Source of the DNA: Clostridium sp. CAG:288
GTDB lineage: Bacteria > Bacillota_I > Bacilli_A > RFN20 > CAG-288
DNA length: 64,000 bases
Direction of reading: 5' to 3'
NCBI GenBank assembly: GCA_000437395.1
Contig: FR898169.1
Span: 62,001-126,000 of the forward strand
In this document: positions 1 to 8,448 of the stretch, piece by piece
Position numbering within the stretch: position 1 is the stretch's first letter
Layout: the number at the start of each line of letters is the position of its first letter
Program-made: the position numbers and the translations under genes
Notes under the pieces: model-generated
What the model saw: only the letters and a program-made list of their open reading frames with translations
What the model was told of the DNA's origin: nothing
The model's database searches: none

Positions 1-211
1 CGTTATTTGTTACCTTTGCTCTTAAATTCATATTTGTGGTAACAATTGCAATTTCAATTGTTTGATCGTGATGGCCTGTAGAAATAGTTGCTGTACATTT
101 AACTTCATCTGAGCCATCGAAATAACGTTCGATTCTGCTCATTTTCTTTAATACAGCATTCTCCATAGCCTTTGTAATTGTGACATTTCTGCCAATGATT
201 TGATATTTCAT
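1..211 (-). CDS. hpf: Ribosome hibernation promoting factor, N-terminal part (cut by window edge)
   Basis: The frame runs off the left edge, so only about 70 N-terminal residues are visible. They begin MKYQIIGRNVTITKAM and continue with KKMSRIERYFDG and ATISTGHHDQTIEIAI, which is the beta-alpha-beta start of the HPF/YfiA family. These proteins bind the 30S decoding region and make idle 100S ribosome dimers in stationary phase; Bacillota usually carry the long form with a C-terminal dimerisation domain, which cannot be checked here. The start is fixed by AAAGGAG about 8 bases upstream. The leader is about 185 nt from the proposed promoter and contains hairpins. Family assignment is secure; long or short form is unknown. 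Confidence 0.9.
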   Translation of the reverse strand, partial: MKYQIIGRNVTITKAMENAVLKKMSRIERYFDGSDEVKCTATISTGHHDQTIEIAIVTTNMNLRAKVTNN

Positions 212-237
212 ATCTGATTCTCCTTTCCAGATATCAA

Positions 238-320
238 TGGGTCTCCCCACTAATATTATGGCAAAAAAGGAAATAAAATGAAAGCGATATCATTATGCAA
301 AATGATAGCTTCATTTATTT
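238..320 (-). promoter_or_regulatory. Structured 5' leader of hpf
   Basis: Two hairpins lie between the promoter and the start codon. The distal one (about 277-315) pairs ATGAAGC-TATCATT with AATGATAtcGCTTTCAT and is followed on the minus strand by a T-rich run. The proximal one (238-249) is TGGG-GAGA-CCCA, a GNRA-type tetraloop. They may act as an attenuator or protect the mRNA; no known riboswitch is recognised. Confidence 0.4.
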
Positions 321-402
321 TTACAATTTGTATTTTTTGCCAATAAAATATCTTTTGTTTAGTATAACTCTTTTATATCAATTATGCATGTTTCTCATGT
401 AA

Positions 403-433
403 ATTATATTTTACACTCTTTGCCATTTGTCAA
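403..433 (-). promoter_or_regulatory. Probable hpf promoter
   Basis: On the minus strand a perfect TTGACA (428-433) and a perfect TATAAT (403-408) are separated by 19 bases. This spacing is longer than ideal but the hexamers are consensus. It lies just downstream of the speB terminator and points to hpf. Confidence 0.55.
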
Positions 434-445
434 AATGATTAACTA

Positions 446-484
446 AAAAAGACTACCATGCGTTAAATTTTGCATAATAGTCTA
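446..484 (-). terminator. Rho-independent terminator after speB
   Basis: On the minus strand AGACTATTATGC pairs with GCATGGTAGTCT (two G-U pairs) and is followed by TTTTTT. It closes the metK-speA-speB operon. Confidence 0.85.
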
Positions 485-491
485 ATATTGA

Positions 492-1361
492 TTACTTAAG
501 GTGAAGTAATAAAACTAATTCTCTTAAAACTTTACAAGCTACTGCTGTTGAAACACCGCTAGCATCATAATGTGGTGAAAGTTCAACCATATCAGCCCCA
601 ACAAGATTGTTAAGCTTTCTCATCTTTAAAATAGCATCTTGTAATTCCTTATAAGTGACACCGCCAGCCTCTGGAGTACCAGTACCTGGGAAAACAGATG
701 GATCTAAAACATCAAGATCAATTGTCAAATAGACTGGTTTATCCTTTAAAGCTTCGATGCATTCATCCAATCCATCAAAACTAAACTTAGTTTGGTGAAT
801 ATGAGTTTTAGCCCATTCAAATTCTGATCTATCGCCCGAACGGATACCAAATTGATATAAAGTACCACTTCCAAGCATATCGTAACATTTTCTTAAAACT
901 GTTGCGTGTGATAATTCACGACCTAAGAATTCTTCTCTTAAATCAGTGTGAGCATCAAAGTGGATAATGTTCAAATCTGGATATTTTTTAATATATTCTC
1001 TTATTGTTCCATAAGTAACCAAGTGTTCTCCACCGATCATCATAGTCTTTTTGTTATCAGCAAGTATTTCTCTTGTTACCCTTGAAATTTCGTCAAGATC
1101 ACCTTCGACGTCACCCATTGGTAAATCCAAATCACCAATATCACATGTCTTATAATCTTTTAAATCCATTTCCATGTATGGTGAATACCATTCAAGGCCA
1201 ATAGAATCAACTCTAATAGCTGGACCAGCAAATCTTGTTCCTGGTCTAAAAGAACATGTAGCGTCCATAGGACTTGAGAAGATGACTACATCACTTTCGT
1301 CATACTCAGCATCACACGATTGGAAAACACTGAGGTTTCTGTTAAATTTGTTAGAAATCAT
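492..1361 (-). CDS. speB: Agmatinase (ureohydrolase family)
   Basis: It hydrolyses agmatine to putrescine and urea, the second step of the arginine route to polyamines, in the cytoplasm. The 289 residues carry the binuclear manganese signatures: GGEH, HFDAHTD, and TIDLDVLDPSVFPGTGTPEAGG. Length is typical. The ATG overlaps the end of speA by 11 bases and has AAGGAGTG upstream. Together with the decarboxylase before it, the pathway arginine to agmatine to putrescine is complete. Arginase or guanidinobutyrase are relatives, but the upstream decarboxylase favours agmatinase. A hairpin terminator follows. Confidence 0.88.
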   Translation of the reverse strand: MISNKFNRNLSVFQSCDAEYDESDVVIFSSPMDATCSFRPGTRFAGPAIRVDSIGLEWYSPYMEMDLKDYKTCDIGDLDLPMGDVEGDLDEISRVTREILADNKKTMMIGGEHLVTYGTIREYIKKYPDLNIIHFDAHTDLREEFLGRELSHATVLRKCYDMLGSGTLYQFGIRSGDRSEFEWAKTHIHQTKFSFDGLDECIEALKDKPVYLTIDLDVLDPSVFPGTGTPEAGGVTYKELQDAILKMRKLNNLVGADMVELSPHYDASGVSTAVACKVLRELVLLLHLK

Positions 1362-2844
1362 AATTTATTTCACTCCTTAAATACCATTTTTCTTGATCGA
1401 TTACTTTAATATATCCATCTGGTGAATCACTTAATAATACACCACCAGATTTTTCATAGAATTCTACTAAGTCTAATGCATCTTTGGTGATAATTTCACC
1501 AGGAATTGCAATTGGTATACCTGGTGGATAAACCATCAAAGATTCAGCTGAAATTTCTCCAACTGCATCTTCTAATGCAACTATTTTAGAAGGAGCGTGG
1601 AAAGCTTCTCTAGGTCTAACGACAAGTTCAGGATACTCATATTTAAAGTGAGGCACCTTATGAACATCTGTCGAATCATAATATTCATCAGAAATTCTTT
1701 TTAAAGCAGCAATAAGTTTATCGACGTGTTCTTTAGTTGTTCCTAAAGAAATAATGGCTAAAACTTCACTTACTTCGCCTAATTCCAATTGGATATTTGA
1801 TTCTTTTCTTATTGTTTTATAAACATCAAAGCCAGATAATCCAACTTCCGAAACGTTTATAACAACCTTCGTAAGATCGAAGTCAAATCTTCCAGGTCTA
1901 TCACAATAACTTTTATCTATGCAAGAATAACCTCTAATATTATTAATTTTTTCTCTAGCGTATTTAGCTAATTCTAATTCTTTATCTAAAAGTTCTTTTC
2001 CCTCAAAAACCAATTTTTTTCTAGCAACGTCTAATGATGCTAGTAATAAATGGCTCGGGGAAGTTGATGAGAACATTGCAAATACTCTTTGAATTCTAGA
2101 AAAATTAACTCTATCTTTTTTAACAAGAATTACACTTGACTGAGTAAGAGAACCACCAGTTTTATGTACAGATAAAGAACTAATATCAGCACCTGCTTCC
2201 ATAGCAGATAAAGGCATGCTGTCATTAAAATGTAAATGAGCTCCATGAGCTTCATCCACTATTACGATTATTCCACGTTTATGTGCTTCTTCACATATAG
2301 CTTTTAAATCACTAGTAATACCAAAATATGTTGGATTTATTACAAAAATAGCTTTAGTATCTGGATTTTCATCCATAGCTTTTACGTAGTTTTCTGTTGG
2401 AACGCCATTAGCAATTCCAGTATCTTGATCAACGTCAGGAGCAACGAAAATTGGAATACCACCAGATAAAATCAAAGCGTTAATAACTGATTTATGAACG
2501 TTTCTAGGCAAAATTATTTTATCTTTAGCATCGATGATGCCAACAATCATAGTCATGATTCCACCAGTTGTTCCATTAACGGAAAAAATAGCTTCATCTG
2601 CACCAAAAGCTTCAGCAAATAAATCTTCAGCTTCTTTAATAACACCATTTGGATGATATAAGTTATCAAGTCCAATTGGAGCGTTTATATCAAGACGATA
2701 AAGCATCTCTCCGGCATAGTCGGAAAGTTCAGTTTTTAACGAGCCCATTTTATGTCCTGGAACATCAAAAGGGACAGGCTCTGATTCGACATATTTTTTA
2801 ATAGCATCCAATAAAGGAGTGTGTTCTTGACGTTTTAAATTCAT
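1351..2844 (-). CDS. speA: Orn/Lys/Arg decarboxylase family, probable arginine decarboxylase
   Basis: A PLP-dependent fold-type I decarboxylase that most likely turns arginine into agmatine. Visible signs are NVHKSVINALILSG, the aspartate in IVDEAHGAHLHF that contacts the PLP ring nitrogen, and the Schiff-base lysine in SLSVHKTGGSLTQSS. A C-terminal domain ends near residue 497. The frame is open 24 bases further upstream, but I chose the ATG at 2842-2844: it lies one base after the metK stop, with GAGG correctly spaced. Being next to speB supports arginine as substrate; lysine or ornithine cannot be excluded from sequence alone. It is coupled to metK and speB in one operon. Confidence 0.85.
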   Translation of the reverse strand: MNLKRQEHTPLLDAIKKYVESEPVPFDVPGHKMGSLKTELSDYAGEMLYRLDINAPIGLDNLYHPNGVIKEAEDLFAEAFGADEAIFSVNGTTGGIMTMIVGIIDAKDKIILPRNVHKSVINALILSGGIPIFVAPDVDQDTGIANGVPTENYVKAMDENPDTKAIFVINPTYFGITSDLKAICEEAHKRGIIVIVDEAHGAHLHFNDSMPLSAMEAGADISSLSVHKTGGSLTQSSVILVKKDRVNFSRIQRVFAMFSSTSPSHLLLASLDVARKKLVFEGKELLDKELELAKYAREKINNIRGYSCIDKSYCDRPGRFDFDLTKVVINVSEVGLSGFDVYKTIRKESNIQLELGEVSEVLAIISLGTTKEHVDKLIAALKRISDEYYDSTDVHKVPHFKYEYPELVVRPREAFHAPSKIVALEDAVGEISAESLMVYPPGIPIAIPGEIITKDALDLVEFYEKSGGVLLSDSPDGYIKVIDQEKWYLRSEINYDF

Positions 2845-2845
2845 T

Positions 2846-4018
2846 CTAGCCTCGATGGCAAAATTCAATAAGTTTATCTACCATATCAAGTTTTTCAAAT
2901 GGTAAATCTAAGTCTGGACGACCGAAGTGACCATAGTTTGTTAATTCTTGATATTTAAATGTTGGTTTAGTTAAAGAAAATCTTTCAATAATTCCAGCAG
3001 GTGTGAAATCAAACAATGTATATAAAGCATCCAATATAATTTGTTCATCAACTGAAGCTGTACCGAAAGTATCTATTGCAATTGAAACAGGGTGAGAAAC
3101 ACCAATAGCATATGAAAGTTGAACTTGAATTTTCTTTGCAAGTCCAGCGCCGACAATGTTTTTAGCAGCATGTCTAGCAGCATAAGCCGCACTTCTATCA
3201 ACCTTTGTTGGATCCTTTCCTGAGAAAGCACCACCACCATGTGGACAACTACCACCATAAGTATCAACAATAATTTTTCTACCTGTGACACCAGTATCGC
3301 CTAATGGACCACCAGTGACAAATCTTCCTGTAGGGTTGATTAACATTTTAAAATCTGTATTCATGCCAAAAGAAATAGCAACTGGAAGAATAACATCTTC
3401 TTTAATCATCTTTCTTAAGTGCTCAATATCGATTTCTTCATCGTGTTGACAAGAGAATACTACTGTATCAATTCTTGGTTCTTCTTTGTTTGTATAATCA
3501 ATAGTAACTTGAGCTTTCATATCTGGACGTGAGTGAGGTAACTTACCTTCATGTCTTAAAACAGAAGCGTATCTAACTAATTTGTGAGCCATGACAATTG
3601 GCAAAGGCATCAAATTAGCTGTTTCATCTGAAGCGTATCCGAACATCATACCTTGGTCACCAGCACCAATTTCTTTCGTGTCAAAAGAGCTATCGACGCC
3701 ACGAGCAATATCATTTGATTGATTCTTGATATGGACTTCGATAGTGCATGAATCAGCACCTATACCACTTTCTGGTGTCAAGTAACCGACTTTTCTTAAG
3801 ACATCTCTTGCTATCTTTTCATAATCTGGTTTAGCATTTGATGTAATTTCTCCAGCTATGACAATTCTTTCTTCTGTTGCAAGGGTTTCAACAGCGACAC
3901 GGCTTTTTGGATCACTTGCAAGGCAAGAATCTAAGATAGCATCAGAAATTTGGTCACATAATTTGTCTGGGTGACCTTCAGAAACAGATTCAGATGTAAA
4001 TAATAATTTTTGACTCAT
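2846..4018 (-). CDS. metK: S-adenosylmethionine synthetase
   Basis: It makes S-adenosylmethionine from methionine and ATP. The 390 residues show the family hallmarks: FTSESVSEGHPDK at the N terminus, GAGDQGMMFGYA (adenosine loop), and the P-loop-like GGGAFSGKDPTKVDRSAAY. Length matches the family. It is the first gene of the operon with arginine decarboxylase and agmatinase, so AdoMet and putrescine, both needed for spermidine, are made from one mRNA. No AdoMet decarboxylase is in view. A promoter and a 49-nt leader without a recognised SAM riboswitch precede it. Confidence 0.97.
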   Translation of the reverse strand: MSQKLLFTSESVSEGHPDKLCDQISDAILDSCLASDPKSRVAVETLATEERIVIAGEITSNAKPDYEKIARDVLRKVGYLTPESGIGADSCTIEVHIKNQSNDIARGVDSSFDTKEIGAGDQGMMFGYASDETANLMPLPIVMAHKLVRYASVLRHEGKLPHSRPDMKAQVTIDYTNKEEPRIDTVVFSCQHDEEIDIEHLRKMIKEDVILPVAISFGMNTDFKMLINPTGRFVTGGPLGDTGVTGRKIIVDTYGGSCPHGGGAFSGKDPTKVDRSAAYAARHAAKNIVGAGLAKKIQVQLSYAIGVSHPVSIAIDTFGTASVDEQIILDALYTLFDFTPAGIIERFSLTKPTFKYQELTNYGHFGRPDLDLPFEKLDMVDKLIEFCHRG

Positions 4019-4064
4019 AACTACTCCTTATCTTGAGGGGATTTATAGTACTTTAGTCCTGCTT

Positions 4065-4093
4065 ATTATGCTTCAAGATTATATTAAAGTCAA
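4065..4093 (-). promoter_or_regulatory. metK operon promoter
   Basis: Minus-strand TTGACT (4088-4093), 17-base spacer, CATAAT (4065-4070). The leader that follows is short and includes CCCCTC a few bases before AAGGAG, so a small hairpin could mask the ribosome site. No S-box or SMK-box pattern was recognised. Confidence 0.7.
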
Positions 4094-4175
4094 CGTATAA
4101 ATACAAGTTTTTTCTGTATATTTTTTCTAAAGAAAATGCAGAGTCATAAATGGCTTATTTTTTAATGTAAAGCAA

Positions 4176-4240
4176 TAAAAAAACTTTTCTTATTTGAGCT
4201 AGTTTACTATGGCTTTTAAAGTCTCAATTAAGAAAAGTAT
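4176..4240 (-). terminator. Rho-independent terminator after the 61-residue gene
   Basis: Long inverted repeat: minus-strand ACTTTTCTTAATTGAG pairs with CTCAAATAAGAAAAGT across a 24-base loop, followed by TTTTTTT. It ends transcription before the metK promoter. Confidence 0.8.
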
Positions 4241-4245
4241 AGCAA

Positions 4246-4431
4246 TTATTTTTTTCTATTTTTATCAGATTTATCATTGCTTCTATTTTGAATATCAATT
4301 TTTGATCCTAACAATTCTAATGGAGTAACATCAGTAATTTTTTCAATAACACTAAAATCCATTCCATTTTCAAAAAGTATTGAAGCAATTTTTAAATTTG
4401 CCTTTTGTCTTTCTGACCTTTTACTCTTCAT
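4246..4431 (-). CDS. Small basic protein resembling an Rpn-type C-terminal helix pair
   Basis: A 61-residue, strongly basic product. Residues 12-40 (ANLKIASILFENGMDF, then IEKITDVTPLELL) resemble the short helical tail found at the C terminus of Rpn/PDDEXK transposase-like nucleases, where a GMDxxxIxxITGxxxxEI pattern is common. No nuclease domain is present here or upstream. It has its own GAGG ribosome site and a strong terminator, so it is probably expressed. It may be a free-standing regulator, an antitoxin-like piece or a remnant. Function not known. Confidence 0.5.
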   Translation of the reverse strand: MKSKRSERQKANLKIASILFENGMDFSVIEKITDVTPLELLGSKIDIQNRSNDKSDKNRKK

Positions 4432-4490
4432 AACCTCGTTTCCTTTCTATTAAAAGTATGAAGCAAAGTTATAAAGTTTAAACTGAAAAA

Positions 4491-4763
4491 TTAATTAATT
4501 TTAGCTGCTCTTTGAGCTTCTAAGGCTTCTAAGGCTTTTGATAGTTGATCAGGGCAGCTTGTACCACGACCACGGCAATCAATTCCTTTTAAAGTTGTAA
4601 TAACTTCAGGTATCTTTCTTCCTTTAACTAAAGCAGAAATTCCTTTTAAGTTTCCGTTACAGCCACCAATTACTTCTAAATTTGTAATCACATCTCCATC
4701 ATAACTTATTTTCATTTCACGTGAACAAACGCCACTTGGATGGTATATAAACAACTCTTCCAT
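4491..4763 (-). CDS. TSCPD domain protein (TIGR03905-like)
   Basis: A 90-residue protein with the diagnostic GTSCPDQL near its C terminus and four cysteines (SGVCSRE, GGCNGN, DCRGRG, TSCPD) that probably bind a metal. Stand-alone proteins of this family are common in anaerobic Bacillota; a related segment is found at the end of vitamin B12-dependent ribonucleotide reductases. Its own role is undefined. The start has AAAAGGAG upstream. Family assignment is firm, function is not. Confidence 0.8.
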   Translation of the reverse strand: MEELFIYHPSGVCSREMKISYDGDVITNLEVIGGCNGNLKGISALVKGRKIPEVITTLKGIDCRGRGTSCPDQLSKALEALEAQRAAKIN

Positions 4764-4833
4764 AACATAAACTCCTTTTGATATTTATTAATCATAATAT
4801 AAAATTATTAAATATTCAATTTTTATACCTACT

Positions 4834-7646
4834 TTAAATTGATCTTATTGTATCCACTGGCTTTTTACGTGCTATTTTCAAAACAGGTAACAATGTAGCA
4901 AATATTGCAATAAGTATTCCAATTATAAAAATTAGAAGTATTGTTGGGAATGTTATTACTAATATAGCAAATCCAAATTGTTCTAATACGCTACTATTTA
5001 AAGCGTAACAAACAAAAGCTGTACCTACAAGAGCTAAAATAGAGCATATTATAGAAATAGTTAATGACTCAGCTATAAATATTTTAAATACGTCGCTTCC
5101 TCTAGCACCGACTGCTCGTAATATACCTATTTCCTTTTTCTTATTAGAAATTGAAAGTGAGATAAAATTGCTTAATAGCAAAGTAGAAAACACGGCTAAA
5201 ACAATTTCTATCCACAAAAACACTTTTTCCATTCATTTATAAATGAATCTTCAGAATCTATAACATTCATAATATAACTAGTCACACTAAGTGAACTATA
5301 ATCAGTATTTATTTTTTCATGAACAGAAGTTAACTTTTTATAGTCGCTATAATTTTAAGAAGAAGTATCTATAATAAGTCCTAAATATTTAGCTTTTGAA
5401 TCGAGTTTATAATTAGTTTTATACTCGATAAAGCTTTTGTTATTATCTTTTGTTTCTTCAAGTGAATCAAACGTTATATTATCGACAAAGATTTCATAAT
5501 CTTGGCTAGAAAAGCCCTTTATTTCAAAATCGTATTCATCTCCACCGTTATTAATAAATTTGATTTTATTAAAGCCTTCATATTTATTTAAAATAGTATT
5601 AGCACATTTATTTATATTGTAATAGTAATATAAATCTTTTGAATTTTGTGAATCAACGTAGTTTTTATATTCAACAATTTCATTTTTATCGATAATATCT
5701 TGATTGCTTTCAATAAAATTATTTATATATTTTCATCTGGTAAAGCATCAAGCAAGGTTCCATCTAAAGAATAATAATCAATACCTTCTTTAAATTTCAT
5801 AAATTTAAAGATGTTCAAAGATTTATCTTCTGTAAAAAGGTTTACGCTTTTTTCTTCAATATTATACTTTTTATTTATTTTATAAAAATCTTTATTAACT
5901 ACACCTTTTGTAAATAGTCCAGTCAATCTCTCATTTGCCCACTCTGATCTTAAAGAATATGCGTTTTCTTCGATATAATCTTTCTTTAGTTTTTCAAACT
6001 TTTTATCAATTAAATCATCACAGTTAAATATTCCAACAATACTAAGCTCATATTTGCAACCAGTAACATTAATCTTTTTTCCAATCAAATCACTCCTAGA
6101 CTTAATTGAATTTTCACTTTCGACAATTGTATTATCACTGTTAATAATCATATCAGCAATATATGATGAAATTGTTATTTCATCACTTTTTGAAGGTAAA
6201 GAGCCATATTCTAGTCTACTTTTAATCATAGGATTATCTAAATCATCAATGAACGCATTAAAGTGATTATAATAGTAATTATCATCAACAACATTTTTTA
6301 TTTCCAATATAGAATAAGATCTAGCATCAACATTTTCACCTGGAATAATTGGATTCTCATCTAATGTAAAATATGGAATAGATTTACCGTATTTGGCTTT
6401 GTAATTATTTAATTCGCTATCATCAAACATTGTTAGCATCAACCTTGAAGAATAATCTTTGCTATTGCTGTTATTATATTTGTATTGAACCTCATATTCT
6501 TTTTGAATTGTCACAGTTTTTGGCTTTTTAGTATTTAAAGCGTTAGCCGCAACATTAGTTTTATTATAAAACATCATAGTTGAGACCGTTCCAAGCATAA
6601 TAAAAGAAATACACGATAACAAAATAGTTGTAATTAATCTAAAAGGTTTTAATCTTAAACTTGATAAACCAATTTTTATATCATGATGTATAGGTAATTT
6701 AGAACGAATTAATTTTTGCTCTTCTTTAGAACATTCTTTTGATTCAATTTTTTTCTCATAAGTACTATTAAATACTTCTTTAGAACAATCATCACTTATT
6801 CTAGCTTCTTTCTTATACTTTTTTACATCAGATTCGTTATTTGATATCACTATTTCATTTTGAGAATCTTTTAAGAAATTATTGATAACTTCCAAATCTT
6901 TATTATTTAATGTCACACCTTCTTTAATGACAAATGTGCCATCATCTATAACAGTGATATTACCTTCATTTTTAGGTGTTGAATGTTCTTTAGTTATATC
7001 AGCTATAACTTTGCCGTCTTTAAGTTCGATTATTCTATCGCCATAAGTTTCAGCAAACTCTCTATCGTGAGAAACAACGATAACTAGTTTTGTTTCTGAT
7101 AACTTTTTCAACGTATCTAATACTTGTCTTCCAGTGTTTGAATCTAAAGCCCCAGTAGGTTCATCAGCCATAATAATTTCAGGATCTTTAATTAAAGCTC
7201 TCGCTATAGCAATTCTTTGTTTTTGACCACCTGATAAAGTATTTAGCATATCTTGCTAAATCGACATCTTCGAGTAATTTAGCTATTTTCTTTTTATCTT
7301 TTGGCTTTCCTTGTAACTGTAAAGCTAAAGCAATGTTATCTTCAACAGAAAATTCGTTTAAAATGTTATATTCTTGAAAAACAAAACCGACAAAAGTGTT
7401 TCTATAAGAATCAAAATCAGAGCCTTTAAAAGTTGCTGAACTTCTTCATTTAATTAATATTTCACCACTAGTCGAAACATCAAGACCACCAGCAACATTT
7501 AATAAGGTTGATTTACCTGATCAAGATTTACCGATTAAAAAGACCATTCCTGTCTCAGGAAATTTTAACGATACTGAATTTAAAGCTATCGTTTCAACAG
7601 ATCTTTTTGTTTTATATATCTTTGTTAAATTTCTTACTTCTAGCAT
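4834..7646 (-). pseudogene. Decayed MacB-like ABC transporter (ATPase fused to FtsX permease)
   Basis: Read in three frames, this is one gene of about 930 codons like the intact copy at 17221-19917: ATPase domain, first membrane span, long outside domain, then three membrane spans ending KKPVDTIRSI. It is broken many times. TGA replaces the middle Gly of the Walker A GKSGSGKST (7521-7523). TGA replaces another expected Gly at 7446-7448. A frameshift falls just before LSGGQKQR (about 7250), and a shift or stop falls after ALPDENI (about 5725-5740). TAA lies at 5355-5357, and a frameshift at about 5230 separates the last 132 residues. The number and mix of lesions make a true pseudogene more likely than sequencing error. 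The promoter at 7671-7699 still looks good. Confidence 0.85.
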
Positions 7647-7670
7647 TTTATTTTTTTCCACGCATTTAAT

Positions 7671-7699
7671 ACTTTACTAAAGCAGTATTTTTTAGTCAA
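7671..7699 (-). promoter_or_regulatory. Promoter of the decayed ABC transporter
   Basis: Minus-strand TTGACT (7694-7699), 17-base spacer, TAAAGT (7671-7676). The -10 region sits in an inverted repeat, CTTTA-G-TAAAG, flanked by AATACT and AGTATT arms, which could be an operator. Confidence 0.5.
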
Positions 7700-7813
7700 T
7701 TTAATTATAGTTGAGTTAACACTCGTTTATTTTTATATTTTTCAACTGTTAGTTGAATTAGTAAAATTAAGTAAAATAACATTAGAATTTTAATAATTAT
7801 TTATTATATGTAA

Positions 7814-7860
7814 CAAAAAAAGAGCTACTAGAAACTAGAAAGTTCCATAGCAGCCCTTAA
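7814..7860 (-). terminator. Terminator of the rnf operon
   Basis: Minus-strand GGGCTGCTA pairs with TAGTAGCTC (G-U allowed) and is followed by TTTTTTT. It starts only about ten bases after the rnfB stop, which supports that stop as the natural end of the operon. Confidence 0.8.
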
Positions 7861-7870
7861 TTTAGCTATA

Positions 7871-8194
7871 TTAGAGATCTACTTTAAGTACATTACCATT
7901 TTCATCTGGTGTACTGTTAAGATAATCTTTAATTATTTGAGCTTTGTCATCTTTAATGACAGCACATTTTTTTATGTGTTTTTCATCGCCGGCAAGAATT
8001 GCACCAACTAAACCAGCACAGCCTGGGAAACCACAAGCGCCACAGTTAGCATTTGGCATATTCTTCATAACTTCTTCAGCTCTCTTATCTTCTTTGACAG
8101 CTAAGAACTTTCCTGCTAAAGCTAAGGCAATAGCTAAAACAATAGCGATGAGAACAATAAGCAATACAGCCCAAAGAATATCTATTGCATTCAT
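7871..8194 (-). CDS. rnfB: RnfB, short form lacking ferredoxin clusters
   Basis: One subunit of the Rnf complex, which moves electrons between ferredoxin and NAD and pumps Na+ or H+. Residues 7-30 form the membrane anchor; residues 48-77 form the Fe-S domain with Cys51, Cys54, Cys59 and Cys77 (NCGACGFPGC then KKC). The protein then ends at residue 107. Usual RnfB proteins are 190-330 residues and continue with two or more 4Fe-4S ferredoxin motifs that receive electrons; these are absent. The gene is followed at once by a terminator, and no ferredoxin motif appears in other frames, so this is not an evident frameshift. AAGGAG precedes the ATG. Confidence 0.85.
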   Translation of the reverse strand: MNAIDILWAVLLIVLIAIVLAIALALAGKFLAVKEDKRAEEVMKNMPNANCGACGFPGCAGLVGAILAGDEKHIKKCAVIKDDKAQIIKDYLNSTPDENGNVLKVDL

Positions 8195-8196
8195 AT

Positions 8197-8448
8197 TTAT
8201 TTCTCCTTGTTATCTGTCGAATCATCTTTTGATTCTTCATCTTTTTTTATCAAATTTTTGACATCAAATTTCTTTTCTCGATTATGGCACGATAACATAC
8301 AAGCGCCACAACCTTCATCTAATTCGTTTTTAGGACAATCATCTGGTACTGGAGTTTTTCCGTTTAAAACATAAAGTAAGATAAATAGTCCTAAGAGCAA
8401 TAAAACAATTACTATTGCCGCAACAACAATAATTACTTTAGTAGTCAT
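8197..8448 (-). CDS. Small Cys-rich membrane protein in the rnf operon, unknown
   Basis: An 83-residue protein not recognised as any standard Rnf subunit. Residues 5-28 are one strong membrane span; then comes a four-cysteine group C38-x8-C47-x2-C50-x3-C54 (DDCPKNELDEGCGACMLSCHN), then a charged tail. The spacing would suit an iron-sulfur cluster or a zinc site. Its ATG overlaps the rnfA stop (TAATG) and its last codons carry the rnfB ribosome site, so it is tightly coupled to both. Inference: it may stand in for, or dock the donor to, the missing ferredoxin part of RnfB. Confidence 0.7.
   Translation of the reverse strand: MTTKVIIVVAAIVIVLLLLGLFILLYVLNGKTPVPDDCPKNELDEGCGACMLSCHNREKKFDVKNLIKKDEESKDDSTDNKEK

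Noticed and set aside
4019..4070. SAM riboswitch before metK
   Set aside because: Only about 49 nt of leader lie between promoter and start; no S-box, SMK-box or SAM-II pattern was recognised.
7440..7530. Alternative genetic code (TGA read as Gly or Trp)
   Set aside because: TGA is used as a normal stop in several tight gene junctions, Trp is coded by TGG in intact genes, and the same gene also has TAA and frameshifts.
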